From contig NC_087080.1 in NCBI RefSeq assembly GCF_026151205.1, forward strand, positions 15,447,337 to 15,511,336: 64,000 nucleotides of DNA. The letters run 5' to 3'. This DNA comes from Bolinopsis microptera. Its lineage: Eukaryota > Ctenophora > Tentaculata > Lobata > Bolinopsidae. Below are positions 45,601-56,938 of the stretch, in pieces. The notes under the pieces are model-generated. The model had not been told where the DNA came from and did not search any database. It worked only from the letters and a program-made list of their open reading frames with translations. The translations under genes were made by a program, and so were the position numbers. Numbering within the stretch: the stretch's first letter is position 1; every line of letters begins with the position of its first letter.

Positions 45601-48600
45601 CCCGGAGTCTGCACATATATCCTCTCTATGGACTGTACTTCCAGGTTAGATATTCACATAGCCATGTGTCTACGCGTACTGCGTGACGCGCTTGTTTCGC
45701 GCGCTACTGCAAGCGAGAGGGCTCTGGTTAGAGCAAGGTTAGATACAGCCTCACCAGCTAATAGTCGCTATTTAATGTTTTGTCTGAAATATGTTTTGAT
45801 GATAAATAATATAATCCATGGTAATAAATATTTTAAACATTATGCTTTTTAGCAACTTCTGGATCTACGGTTTGATGAAGGAATGTGGAGGAGGAAACAA
45901 CGCAGGACCAAGCCTCAGCGCTCTGGATTCTGTTACTATCTACGCACGGTGGGTACATCCACTGTTTACAGTGGAAATATTTAAACTTTTCCCCTGGGAT
46001 AATTCACTCAGACCATAAGTCATATTTCAGCCCATCAGAAGGTACCGTCTGTACCGAAATATTGGCTATTTTTGTTACTTTGTTATTGTTTCATTTGTCA
46101 TTAGTTCCTTTAGTCGCAGTGTCATTGGTGTACAGAAAATTCGAGAGAATTTGAAATCAACAACGTCGGTACATCCACTAGAATTTTATGCTGACGGAAA
46201 ATGAAATTAATCCTATTTATTTTGATGTTGAACACGTTACACGAGCCAAAATACGGTTTATAATTTATGTTTAAGGTCCAACTCCTTAGTGTATCAGGTA
46301 CATGTATAATTTATATATTATGTGGGATACAACCAGTTGACATATAAAGTCATAAGCCTTGGAGGATGTCCAGATATTGTTGAACGGAAATACTCACAGG
46401 GTTGAAAACGTTATCTTTATTGATTATTCAAACACATCATGCTATAAGCAGACAGGCAGACAGGCAGACAGCATATTATTAAGTTCTTACACGAAAAGCA
46501 AAGAGAGCCGACTCAAGATAAAAATGGTGCATATATTTTTATTTGCATAAATATGTGATTTCTCGAAGGCATTAAAATTCACAATATCTTTGTTGCTCCA
46601 GTTTAAAGGGGACAAATGGTGTAGTATTCGGACCTGATTACTGCTTAGTTTTTGTCTAATAATTACTGTACTCTTATTACTAAATGTTTTCAGAAAATTA
46701 CCGTTTTTCAGAAAAAGCCAAATATTTGTAAATGTAAAGGTCAGCTAGAGTGAGTTATTATTTCCGTGATGAATTAAATCGCAAATAACGCACGGTAACT
46801 TAACTATCTCATTTCATTCGCTAATTTAGAGATCTAACTGGACCTGATGTCATTCTTCAGGTTTAGTTGAAAAGGAGCACAGCTTGAATTCGCCTGATGT
46901 TTATTTTATGTTAAGGAAACCAAAGAGCAAATATTTTGCCCTCGTTGTAATGAATCTTTTAAGGGGTGCAGACTTACAGTAAGGAAAATCAGACGTTTAT
47001 ATTTGGATTATAATTTTAACGATCAAATAAATCTCATACTCATTACTCCTCTAGAATGACTTTCGATTCAAGATTAAAGGTAATTTGGCAGAAGTATAAT
47101 GAATATAATACTGTAAAGAACTTTAAACGTACTATGAACGTACTATAAACGTACTATAAATGTACTATAAATGTACTATGAATGTACTTTAAATGTACTA
47201 TAAATGTCCTATGAACGTACAATGAACGTACTATGAACGTACCCATCTTTTAACAGAACTCTCCTCCAGAGTATCCGACGGGAACCAGACTGGAGTAGAG
47301 CTGCAAAGAGGATGGGTTGTGAACATCGGTGGAGCTAAGTTGCGTATCAGCGAGGGAATGTCTGCTAGACACGGAAATCTCATCATCAGAAGAACTTCTG
47401 AGCACGTCTTCGTCACCCTGCCCAATATGGTATGTACTGCACACCCTTATTTAATTATCTAGACTGACGTTTTATGCTTTGAATCTTCAACAATATCTTG
47501 TCGGTGAGTGGTTGATTACCACATGACTAAACTGCCCTGTTTCAGATAACCGTACAATGGGATGGCCTACAGATGGCTGTCATCAGACTACCAGCTGAGT
47601 TCGGTCATGACAGGACCTGTGGTCTGTGCGGCAGATACAACAACGATCCTTCAGATGATTTCTATATGAGATACGGACACACCGATCAAACTTCAAATGC
47701 TAACGTCTTCGGAAACTCATGGTAGGCTGATAAAAAATGTAAAAAGGTTTTTTATCCCAATAGAATAGTTTACAATAAAAAAAACATGTGTTGTGACGCG
47801 ATGAATTCTACAATATCATTCATGCTAACTTACTAACTCCTTACAGGGCCTTCCCAACTCATTTCCGACCTTGTGAGATGGTTCCAGATGAGGAGATCAA
47901 TCCATGCCACGAGCATCCAGACCGGGACTCCCCGGGAGCCATCCTGTGTCATGAGCACTTATACACCGTGCCCTTCACCCAGTGCCATAACAATGTGGAT
48001 CCTCAGCCTTACTATGACAACTGCAGACGTGACTTCTGCGGGTAAGGATTGACAAAATATGCACTGACTATTTGGTCAATTTTAGCATTTTGATACTTAA
48101 AATTGCAACCATAAGTAGCCCTAAATATCGACCCTTTTATTTTGTCAGCTCTGAATGGAGGAGGGACCAGAACCTACCTCTGTGTAACGCTCTCTCAGCC
48201 TACGCTACAGCTTGTGAGATCGGTGGCCGACCCATATCATCTTGGAGGAGCGAAGATCTTTGCCGTGAGTATTTTCATTTGAGTTTTTGTCGAATGGTAT
48301 TAATGTCAACCAGTTTTTTGTCAGATTCGTTAATAACCACTATGTTGTAATCACGAGGATTTTGGCAATCCTAAAAGTTTAAAGGTCACAGATCACAGAA
48401 TCAACCTTTCAAATCTTTGGATCACTATGAGTATGAGTTTGAAAACAATTGGCGCCCCTTCCAAATACGAACCAAGTAACACGGTTTTACTAAACGAATT
48501 ATTTTTGCAGCTATTGATGAGATAAAAGAGATCACAAAGGAGGAGGGGTGTCCTTGGGATGAGCTCGAATTCGATTTCGAGGATGGAGATGGGGAGAGGG

Positions 48601-48620
48601 ATGTTATCGACAGTAATTAG
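39670..48620 (+). CDS. secreted mosaic protein: propeller-like, ConA-like, C-type lectin, Ig, VWD and C8 domains
   Basis: Twenty-three exons join in phase to 1112 residues: 39670-39751, 40060-40160, 40481-40610, 40746-41030, 41437-41562, 41813-41939, 42081-42254, 42370-42496, 42643-42784, 42981-43225, 43327-43454, 43900-43993, 44122-44285, 44453-44603, 44796-44892, 45053-45232, 45512-45644, 45853-45948, 47270-47429, 47546-47721, 47847-48041, 48149-48264, 48511-48620. Residues 1-18 are a signal peptide. Residues 28-241 have blade-like strands. 242-513 resemble a ConA-like module (IGVAFNYQDANRFDYIYID) plus a Thr/Ser linker. 530-640 are a C-type lectin domain (WLGKFWL, FWDAVNG, FFVCQ) without a clear EPN/QPD calcium motif. 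693-784 are an Ig domain (DDAGKYSCIAQNELG). 785-973 are VWD (CMFWGDPHITTYD, CGLCGRYNNDPSDDF). 974-1076 are C8-like. Likely an extracellular matrix, mucus or immune protein. The gene name is not recognised. Confidence 0.85.
40296..40437. repeat. dispersed repeat, inverted copy of 54838-54996
   Basis: This intron 2 segment of the mosaic gene (TTTATTGAGAAAATTATGTA, then CCAGTCCAAACCCTGGA, then TGCATGAAAAGCA) matches the reverse complement of 54838-54996 inside the nested pogo-like element. It shows that this sequence is a mobile repeat rather than part of the host gene. Confidence 0.75.
41036..41155. repeat. GA microsatellite and TCTCGTTGTCAAG repeats in intron 4
   Basis: (GA)n at 41053-41074, then five to six degenerate copies of GTCTCGTTGTCAAGTGT. 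The donor of exon 4 (41031) lies just upstream, so open frames running through are read-through only. Confidence 0.8.
41671..41717. repeat. (ACATTATA)n short tandem repeat
   Basis: Five to six copies of the 8-bp unit in intron 5 of the mosaic gene. Confidence 0.9.
47117..47243. repeat. (ACGTACTATAA)n 11-bp repeat
   Basis: About eleven degenerate copies of ACGTACTATRA in intron 18 of the mosaic gene, directly before the acceptor of exon 19 (47270). Confidence 0.85.
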
Positions 48621-50008
48621 GCATGATGGGATTCTGTCTAAATTAAGAGTTTTCGCACGAAGAACCAATTGATATAGACTGGTAGCGATCGATTAGATAT
48701 TCGGGGAAGTTAAAATTACGATTTTTAACAGAGCGGGCAAAATATTGACTAAGAAGGCGACCTTCACATAAATCATCAAGTTAATGATCGAGCTGATAAT
48801 GATAAATAATATTGTTTAGATATTTTCCTACGCGCTTATATTATTAGTCATGATATATTGATTTGGTTGAACCAAAATCTCCTATTATTGACTTGTTGAC
48901 AAAACTACAAATCAATCTTGAAACTGATCGAAACCGGGGTGATTCCAATTGATAAAATTCTACATGATTTATTCAACTGCTACGTAATTAAATTTCATAT
49001 ATATTATTATCTAACTTAACAAAATGAAATCTTATTTTAAGATGCAGAATGACTTATTTATGAACTTAACATTAAAATAGGGCAGCTTGAATTTTCTACT
49101 GTTAAAGATTTGGTTCTCATTTCTTATGTATGCTTCTCATATCAACTCTTTGTACATTTTGTTTTTACTTTATTCACATTTTATCATAAACAATGATAAC
49201 TTTGTATTTGATTTGTCAATTTCCTAACTCCCTCAAAAAAGATATCCAACTTGGTTAAAAATTTATTTTCTTATCGCAATAAAAGCAACCTTACAGATCA
49301 GCGAAACTCTTTTTGTTTATTATTGGTTGATGAAGCCATGAAGGGCAATTATATTAGAAACTGAAATTTCCTCTGAAAGTATTTTTGTCAATCATCTTCT
49401 TCTAAAAACATTTTTTATTTTCTAGAAGTCGAAAATAGAATTACGAAAGTAATAAACAATTTTTGTAAACAACCCCCCTTTTACCATCAGCCACTTTCAT
49501 AGCGAAATCCAAAACTTGTGTCTCCTTCCCACTCGAGTGGATGTGATTTATAGAAGGCTTTTTATTAGCCGCCTCAACAGCTCAGTAAGGAATAAAGATC
49601 CAGGTCCTCGGTGCAATGCACAATGTGTACATGTGTATCAGGTACAGTAAATAGTAAATACATTTCACAACTACGAATAAACTCTTTTATTGAGTAAACC
49701 TATGTTGAGTAAACCTAGATGTTTGTACTGAAATGGTAATGTTTTGACCTGGCTCATTCAGTTTCATTTTCAACCGCATCTGCAAATTTTGATTATTGGC
49801 ACTGCATGCTATTCACGGTGTAAAGTTACATAGATAAGAAATAAATAGGGAAAAATTGTCACGTTTTTTACATAAAAATGCTTGGATTGTGTCCGTACAC
49901 GTTCACATTACATGTTACACTTACAGTTTGTCGTTGTCCTCAGTTATAATTTTTAAATAATTTAAACCGGTGTTATTACTGTTAGTCCCGTAATTTTAAA
50001 TTTTCAGG
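48621..50008. other. intergenic; probable 5' intron of the NERD-helicase gene at its right end
   Basis: AT-rich. AATAAA signals near 49278 and 49450 could serve the upstream mosaic gene. The bases just before the ATG at 50009 read TTTTAAATTTTCAG|G, a good 3' splice acceptor. At least one upstream exon of the next gene is therefore likely to lie here, but it could not be identified. Confidence 0.5.
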
Positions 50009-52432
50009 ATGACGTTGATAGAGAAGTTGCTCGAAATTGGCCAAAATATTTTGCAAAATTATTATTCAAGTCGGAAAGAGTTTGGAGGACCCATTATGAT
50101 ACCCCCGATACCAGATTCGAAGTTTATCGAAAAACTTCCTGACAATAACAGCTCCTCGAAAATGGATATAAGCAAAAGAGGGCACCAGCATGGATATGAG
50201 GCAGAAGTCCAACTGTATCGTGGTTTTGAGCAATTGGGGATATTAGGGAAACATATGTTGGTAATTCATCAGTTGGAATACACTCATAGACAGTACTCGG
50301 CATTTTTACCGAAACATCCTTGTGACAGCAAGAGTTGTAGTAAAGCTAAAGGAGATAGCACGAATAATTCTGAGCATAATTGTCACAACCATTCTAATAA
50401 TATAGAGGGAGAGTGTGATTTTCTTGTGGTTGGTCATGCTTTTGTGGCAGTTTTCGAAGTTAAAGCTACAATTCTGACAAATATGGAAGACCAAGATATA
50501 AGAGGCAAAATTGACCGGTTTGACGTTTGTTATAGTGCTGCATTGAGACAAAGAAAGAGAATGATTAACCTAGTAAAATACTTTTCTGATGATAATGGTT
50601 CTCCAGTCGAGACCATCGGTTTTACAGTCTTCAGTAACATTTCCAGGGACGAATTCGATCATATCATTTTGAAAAACTCAAAGAAGGAGCTGTCTAGTTA
50701 TGGTTTGTTGTTTAGTGATGATTTAAGGAATTTCAAAAGATGGTTTGTTGAAAACCTGGCATCACAATTTCCTAATTCTACAAGGACAATGTATTCGAGT
50801 GATGAAGACCTCCTGGAAAAGATAAAATGCTGTTTGCTTGGGTTGTGGTGCATGGATAATACAAACCATTGGGATGGAACAAAATGCAGTCTAGCTAGAT
50901 GCGTCAAAGATGTCGATGAAAAACTTAGAATGGGAATTTTTACAGAGTATGAGGCCAAGTCGATTATGAAAGACCCATTGGCATTGGGAGTATTAAACAC
51001 AATAAGAAAACGTGAGCGTTATACAACTAGCAGTACGTGTTCTGAAAGTGGAAGTGATATGGCTACCGTTATCAGCGATACTAGTGAGTGGTCCAGTTTG
51101 GTGGTTGGCACAGATAGGCCAAGTCCCGTATCCATTATTATTGATGTGATCGATGATTCGACGGATATTTTCAAAAAATATCTCAACATACGCTGTTTGT
51201 CTGAGGGGCAGAGAGCAGTATTCGACAGTAATGAAAGGTTTCTTTGGGTTAATGGTCCGGCAGGCTCCGGCAAAACTTTAGTAATACTTGGTAAGATACT
51301 TCAAATCGTGAGAACCCCATACTCGGGTAAAAAGATCATTTTAATGTGTCCTGATTTGATCAACTGCACCGCTGTAAGACGTCATCAAACATTTTTGGAT
51401 GAAATAGAAGACATTCCGTATGAAATAATGTCATTGGTTGACACTGACTTCGATGGATTTGAATCAAAAATAGCGGAGTCCGATTCCAAGGTGATTTTGT
51501 TGAAATCAAGATGTTCAAAAGATGGATCTTTCATCATGCTGCTTCAGACTCTTATTCAGCTCCAGCAGGGAAGGTACCATATTATTGTGGACGACTTTCA
51601 GCTTGACAAGTTTTGGACTGATTCAACTTCAAGTGAGGATCCAGAAGTCATCACGGGATTCATCACAGCCATGGATGAGGTCAAAAGACGACCCAACGAT
51701 GAAATATCTGTTTGGGTTTTCTGTGATTTGGTCCAGCAGATTCTTTATGAGACACTATATAGCGCTAGCCATATAAAAAAACTCAGTAAAGATCACAGAA
51801 AGAAACTGAAAGCAAACTTTGTGATAAAATCTTTAGAGGCAAATTTGAGGAATACATGTGATATAGCAACACTACTTGATTTGCTAAGAAAAAGATTCAC
51901 AGAAATGGTGAAACCATCGATCGCACAACAAGAGATCGGACATTTTCTTCGGGGAACAAAGCCACTTTTCTACTTAATCGAAGATGCAAGTGATGATTTT
52001 TCCGACATCCTAAGGAAAGAAATAAAGAAGCTAGATGGTCTTGGTAACAATGATATTGGCGTGCTATACAGTGGTCGCACAAAATTCGACCACAAATTTC
52101 TCGGACATCCGCAAAGTGAACATCAAAAAGATATTGGAAAAATAATTGAAACAGTGAGTGAAGTGATAGGAAAAGCAAAAGTTATTATCGATGTTGAGCG
52201 CATTGAGGACAGTTGGTCAGCTGAGTGGCCAGCAGTAATCGCTATTATCCACGGATCAGTTCGGTGGACAGAACTTTACCTTGCAGTATCCAGAGCTAGA
52301 GTATACTCTTCTGTTATTATATTGGGTTCGGGGAATGAATCAGAAGCTGGCGCTTTCTTAAAATATTTTGAGCTATGTAACGACGTTTGTAAGGTTATAA
52401 CTATTAATAAATCAAAATGTCCACTCAAGTGA
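50009..52432 (+). CDS. NERD-type nuclease domain fused to UvrD-like superfamily 1 helicase, 807 aa
   Basis: One uninterrupted exon. Residues 60-210 resemble the NERD/PDDEXK fold: HGYEAEVQLYRGFEQL with Glu66, GECDFLVVGHAFVAVFEVK with Asp137, Glu150 and Lys152. A Cys/His-rich insert (DSKSCSKAKG, EHNCHNHSNN, residues 106-130) separates the first Glu from the Asp. From about residue 396 come SF1 helicase motifs: LSEGQRAVF (Q motif), NGPAGSGKT (Walker A, 415-423), IIVDDFQ (motif II, 525-531), VFCDLVQQIL (motif III), NLRNTCDIATLL (motif IV), EWPAVIAII (motif V) and LYLAVSRAR (motif VI). The known role of the fold is ATP-driven nucleic-acid unwinding coupled to cleavage. NERD helicases are mainly bacterial, and a role in defence or repair here is inference. 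A splice acceptor abuts the ATG, so more N-terminal sequence is possible. The lack of introns contrasts with its neighbours and fits retroposition or transfer. Confidence 0.82.
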   Translation: MTLIEKLLEIGQNILQNYYSSRKEFGGPIMIPPIPDSKFIEKLPDNNSSSKMDISKRGHQHGYEAEVQLYRGFEQLGILGKHMLVIHQLEYTHRQYSAFLPKHPCDSKSCSKAKGDSTNNSEHNCHNHSNNIEGECDFLVVGHAFVAVFEVKATILTNMEDQDIRGKIDRFDVCYSAALRQRKRMINLVKYFSDDNGSPVETIGFTVFSNISRDEFDHIILKNSKKELSSYGLLFSDDLRNFKRWFVENLASQFPNSTRTMYSSDEDLLEKIKCCLLGLWCMDNTNHWDGTKCSLARCVKDVDEKLRMGIFTEYEAKSIMKDPLALGVLNTIRKRERYTTSSTCSESGSDMATVISDTSEWSSLVVGTDRPSPVSIIIDVIDDSTDIFKKYLNIRCLSEGQRAVFDSNERFLWVNGPAGSGKTLVILGKILQIVRTPYSGKKIILMCPDLINCTAVRRHQTFLDEIEDIPYEIMSLVDTDFDGFESKIAESDSKVILLKSRCSKDGSFIMLLQTLIQLQQGRYHIIVDDFQLDKFWTDSTSSEDPEVITGFITAMDEVKRRPNDEISVWVFCDLVQQILYETLYSASHIKKLSKDHRKKLKANFVIKSLEANLRNTCDIATLLDLLRKRFTEMVKPSIAQQEIGHFLRGTKPLFYLIEDASDDFSDILRKEIKKLDGLGNNDIGVLYSGRTKFDHKFLGHPQSEHQKDIGKIIETVSEVIGKAKVIIDVERIEDSWSAEWPAVIAIIHGSVRWTELYLAVSRARVYSSVIILGSGNESEAGAFLKYFELCNDVCKVITINKSKCPLK

Positions 52433-53594
52433 AAATGATGATTGAAAATGTTTACTTGCTTTTTACTTACTTCATGCAGTATCATATGGAGCCAAAAATC
52501 GTCTCGAATATTTGAAATTATATCTTTATGTCACAAGTTGTTTCTTATTTTTTGCGATTTTAATTTACCTTACTCGGGATTATTACGACGGGTTTATTAA
52601 CGACCGGTTAAAATATGGTTCGGGAAAAATATGGCGAAATTGCTCAAAACCCACCACATTTTCCCGGTCGCCATTTTACCGGTGTCCAACCTTTCAATTT
52701 TAGATTCAAAAATTTTGTCTCAGATGTAAATTTCCTTATTAGAGATAAGCAAGTTTAGAAATTTTCGCATTGCTAAAACTTGTGAAACAAGTCGAATTAT
52801 CAATAATTGTTGAAAGTAGACAGAAATAATGACTCGTGGTTAATCAAACTAGATGGAAAATAATTTTTAACATTTGAAGCGTAACAACCAGATCGATATT
52901 AAGATAAAGGGAGAGCTGTTTAGTCTTCCAATAAGTTGTAATCATCTTCGTTATCTTCATCTGGATCATCCCTTTCATCAGTTTTAATTAATTCAAGTTT
53001 TAATTTAACTGTTACTTTTACTTTGAGTCCTATTTCATTATGTACAATGTAGAGATAGTCAATACCTAAGAAATTAAAAATTGGCCTATTTAAATCGAAT
53101 TTGACAATAAGGATATATGACAAGAATTGGGCAAAAAGGTGAATTTTTTGCAATTTTAGCCAAATGAAGTCGAAAACTCTACAACAAGTGTCCCAATAGT
53201 CTTCTTTAGTGAATATAAGACAACGATTAAAATATGAGCACCCATACCCCTTGGGAACCCTAAAAGCTGAGTAGGCGGGTTTATTAACGACCGGTGAAAA
53301 TGTGGTTCGGGAAAAATATGGCGAAATTACCCTAAACCCACCACTTTATCCCGGTCATAATAATCCCGAGTAAGGTATTCGTACTGTTCATTGTTGCTGA
53401 TTATCATTCGATTTAAGTAATTCACCATAGAATGGTGATTATATTCTAAGATTTATTTTTTTCCAGCGTATATTGTCATGAAATTGTTGACAATCTTCCT
53501 TTTATTAAAAACGACTATTTTCCTTTGTTGTATCTACGACCTACGTAATTACCACAAATTTCGAATGTAGTTTCTTACAGGCTATATTAATATA
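52433..53594. other. noncoding, with two copies of a foldback-like repeat
   Basis: Segments at 52572-52690 and 53275-53380 share CGGGTTTATTAACGACCGGT, GGTTCGGGAAAAATATGGCG and CCACC-TTTCCCGGTC. The first is preceded by, and the second followed by, inverted TTACTCGGGATTATTA-type ends. Together they could be the two ends of one element of about 0.8 kb (52570-53375). A minus-strand frame at 52920-53153 lies between them and has no recognisable features. Confidence 0.5.
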
Positions 53595-53892
53595 CCTTAT
53601 CGGACCTTATTTGGATGGACATTACATGAACAGACATAATGGAAACCTTTTTTTTATCAAACTACCCCGGTCCTGAATTTTAGTGTTACCTTTTACAAGC
53701 CATTCGGCGTGAAGTGGTTTTTATCTTAGACAACTTAAGGTTAACCTTAACATCACGTGGAGCTTTCCTAGCACTGTTTCATTACCGCCCCCGAGTAATA
53801 TGAACTATAACAACTTCGGACAATGTCCTTGGCAACACGATTTACCGTAATATCTAGAGGCTGGAACAAGTTTGTCATGTTGGCGGGGACTA

Positions 53893-55606
53893 CCTTATCG
53901 GACCTTATTTGGACGGACATTATGATTAATTGAATTGGAGGCATTAACGTTCATCTTAATGTCCGTTCAAATAAAGTCCGTTCATTTAAGGTCCATCCAA
54001 GTTAAAGTCCGTTGAATTTTTTTCAAAAATTCGAACTTTTTGTCCAGAATATGACAACTATGAGAACTTTATTGTGCCGTAAGTTAACGACGGAAAGGTT
54101 CTACTTGGTCTGCCGGAGGCACAGAAAACTCTACTAGTATATGATGTTTTCAAGGGGCACTTTGCAGAAAAAGTCAACGAAATTATGGAACTCAACAACA
54201 TAGTTCATGAGCTAGTCCCCGCCAACATTACAAACTTGTTCCAGCCTCTACATATATTACGGTAAATCGTGTTGCCAAGGACATTGTCTATTTATAAACG
54301 AGACTAAAGAGTTTCTCCAATATAAAATTGATTTATAGATTGCAACAGCCATTAAGCGCTTGGTACATCGACTTTAATTCTATTTTAAGTCTATATAATT
54401 ATCTGCACCCAGGAATTGAAAACTGCAAAATCTTGCAGCTTCGGGAAATTAAATTACCACAATGATATCAGAGTTCAGACTATGCAATATGTAAGTCAAC
54501 GAAAATAAATCCCATGGAAAAAGCGCTCTTGATGAATCGCTAATGAGAGCGGGAACTGGAAAAAGGACGATCAAGCAAAACCCTTGCAAATCTGATCGAC
54601 GATATTCCCTCTAAGAGTTACTCCCAAGCTCCCACACTGTAAAACACTAAATTATGTCGAGTCCTAAATAATGGTGATCAGTGCAGACCAAACAGCAAAG
54701 CCAAAAAAAATAAAAGGGGGGACCCCCAACCCATGTAGGCGTAGCTGAGACACCTCACAGCAAGTAGACCAAAGTGGCTCTTGCTTGTGAAAGGTGTATC
54801 AACTCAGCTAGGCCTGATGGAGTTCTCTTCCAATTATTCAATTAGACAGTTATATATTAATGCTTTTCATGCAAACAAGTGAAAACGAATCTTTTATGTC
54901 ATGTATCCAGGGTTTGGACTGGAATTGCCCGCTTAATGAACTTCCATCGCGTTACATTACATAATTTTCTCAATAAATGTATTTAATTGTAGTTGTGAAA
55001 ATAGTATAGCCTTCTGAAGCAGCCCACAAGTAAGCCAGAAAGGAGGTTAACTTATTTTATTCCAGCTGTTGTGAGCCTAATGATCATTATGAAAGTCTGG
55101 AAATAGAGATCAACTTTCTAGCTGACTCATTGAAACTGAAAAGACGTTCAGACTGGGATAAAAAACATTACACGAACGCCCAAAAAGATGAACCAATTGA
55201 TATGAGCAACGTTTAAAATTGAACAGCGTTTTAACGTTGTATTTAATTTTAGATTGTGAATGAAAAGTTCTTAAACGTTTTGTAGGCCAACGTTGGTTAA
55301 TTTTAAAGGTTAATTTTTTAACGTTGAACTATTTCATGCACGAAAACCCATTTGATGAAGATGATATGCGATATTAAACACTGATCATGTACACATCTTT
55401 TAACATTTTTACTGCTTAACGACTGCTTTTCTTACTTACTGTATAAAAAATGGATTCAAAAATCATTTTCTGAAATAAAAAAAGGTTAAAAAAATGAAAA
55501 AAATTCGGATTTTCGATGGTTTTGAGTGCCTTCTAGCGTTCATATTAATGTCCGTTCATAATTATGTCCGTTCATTTAATGTTCGTCCAAATAAGGTCCG
55601 ATAAGG
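53893..55606. mobile_element. second pogo-like element inserted into the first
   Basis: Same CCTTATCGGACCTTATTTGG ends and TA on both sides (53891-53892, 55607-55608). It splits the minus-strand transposase relic of the outer element exactly between the codons for HEL and VPA. Inside it on the plus strand is its own transposase fragment (54090-54300): LLVYDVFKGHFAEKVNEI, then HELVPANITNLFQPL, then a 1-nt frameshift, then TVNRVAKDIV. The rest is noncoding and includes the 54838-54996 dispersed repeat. Subterminal AATGTCCGTTCA/TGAACGGACATT motifs recur near both ends. Confidence 0.75.
54095..54300 (+). pseudogene. DDE_1 transposase fragment (pogo/Tigger-like), frameshifted
   Basis: Carries the second catalytic Asp region (YDVFKGH) and the conserved PANITNLFQPL block. 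TAA at about 54262 and a one-base shift separate it from the TVNRVAK block. The N-terminal DNA-binding domain is missing. Family assignment rests on this strongly conserved block. Confidence 0.8.
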
Positions 55607-55936
55607 TACCTAGTTCATGAACTATGTTGTTGAGTGCCATAATCGTTGACTTTTTTCCGCCAAGTGACCCTTGAAAACATCATATACTAGTAGAGTTTTC
55701 TGTGCCTCCGGCAGACCAAGTAGAACCTTTCCGTCGTTAACTTACGGCACAATAAAGTTCTCATAGTTGTCATATTCTGGACAAAAAGTTCGAAATGGAA
55801 AAAGTTTTGAACAAATTTCAACGGACTTTAACTTGGACGGACATTAATTGAACGGACTTTATTTGAACGGACATTAAGATGAACGCTAGGGCCTCCAGCG
55901 TTCAAGTAATGTCCGTCCAAATAAGGTCCGATAAGG

Positions 55937-56938
55937 TATTCAGAGCCAGTTTGCAGTTTAGTCAAGCTATGTAACTGTAAGCAGAGGTCAGAGTCAGTTT
56001 AGTCAGGGCCAGTTTAGTCAAGCTATGTAAGCAGAGGTCAGAGTTAGTTTACCTTGGGGTGGATAACTCCTCCAGCCTAATCAATAAAGTTGAGTTGTTG
56101 AGGATATACCGTTGAATTGTAAAAACTATTTTAATCTCGATAAATTCCCGGAAACTAAATAAGCTGTAGATGAAGAAAAAAATGTTCATAAATTTTGAAA
56201 TTTGAAGCACTTTTCACGGCAAGGTAAGCGTAGCATGACAGAGTGAAGACAAATTAGTGAAGACAAATTAGACAGTCTCAGTAATAACCACAGTTTGAAC
56301 TCCTCTTCAGAGCTTTCCCTTTCTGTCCGACTCCACTACAAAGTGTCCTCGGCCTCGGATCTAAAAATCAAAATCCGTAATTTTACCTATCAAATTGTAG
56401 GGGGCTCGTGGTGTTAATCTTGGTAATGTCTCGGTGTTTGAAAATTCCACTAAGTCACTGATACGGTCGGTTTAGCAAATTCTTAAAATTTGAAATTCTA
56501 ATGTAGTAATTTTGAGATGATACATGAAATTAGTGCTTCTCAGTTCTCTGCATAATAAAATGTGTTTGAAAAGAGTTGGATTCTATAATGATTGGCTAAC
56601 TTATTAAGGTGTTAGACTCGTAATGCTTTAAATGAGGATCATCTATTTTCGGTTAAAAACCCCCACGAATCATTTACTTTTACCACTACATCACGTGATC
56701 ACCTGAGACACGTGATCTCAGTACCCAGTGCGGACTGTTCTATTTGTGTCTACATGGTGATCTATCATAAGCCAGTCCTAGCTGCTTAGCTTACAAGTAA
56801 TACTCTGTAATTTATCTGAGATCACTTCCTGACTGTTATCCATACTGAGAAGTTAATATTTCTTTAATTTAAGCCTTGATATTTAGGTTGAGTTTTACTT
56901 TTTGAATCTATTACTGAAAGCGTAGCCACCCAGCTGAA
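55937..56938. other. intergenic, upstream of the repeat-protein gene
   Basis: Contains short GTCAGAGTCAGTTTAGTCAG-like duplications near 55955-56050. The 56.3-56.9 kb part is the likely promoter of the gene at 56.94 kb. It has a palindromic CACGTGATCACCTGAGACACGTGATC stretch at 56693-56718 with two CACGTGATC motifs, possible bHLH E-box sites by sequence only. Confidence 0.4.

Larger units (their letters stand above)
53595..55936. mobile_element. pogo-like DNA transposon remnant, 2.3 kb, TA flanks
   Basis: Both ends read CCTTATCGGACCTTATTTGG followed by YGGACATTA in inverted orientation, with TA outside each (53593-53594 and 55937-55938). The minus strand carries a transposase relic in two pieces: 55770-55609 (GLPEAQKTLLVYDVF-like region) and 53892-53818 (VPANMTNLFQPLDITVNRVAK). 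They are separated by the insertion at 53893-55606. VPANMTxLFQPLD followed by TVN is diagnostic of DDE_1 transposases of the pogo/Tigger group. The open frame is not intact and the element looks dead. Confidence 0.8.

Noticed and set aside
45949-47269. Exon 19 of the mosaic gene starting at 47257
   Set aside because: The acceptor TTTTAACAG at 47256 gives a frame with early stops after the previous phase. The next acceptor, CTCCTCCAG at 47269, restores the VWD reading frame.
52920-53153. Minus-strand 77-codon ORF with acidic C terminus
   Set aside because: It lies between the ends of a probable repeat element, with no conserved features or splice context.
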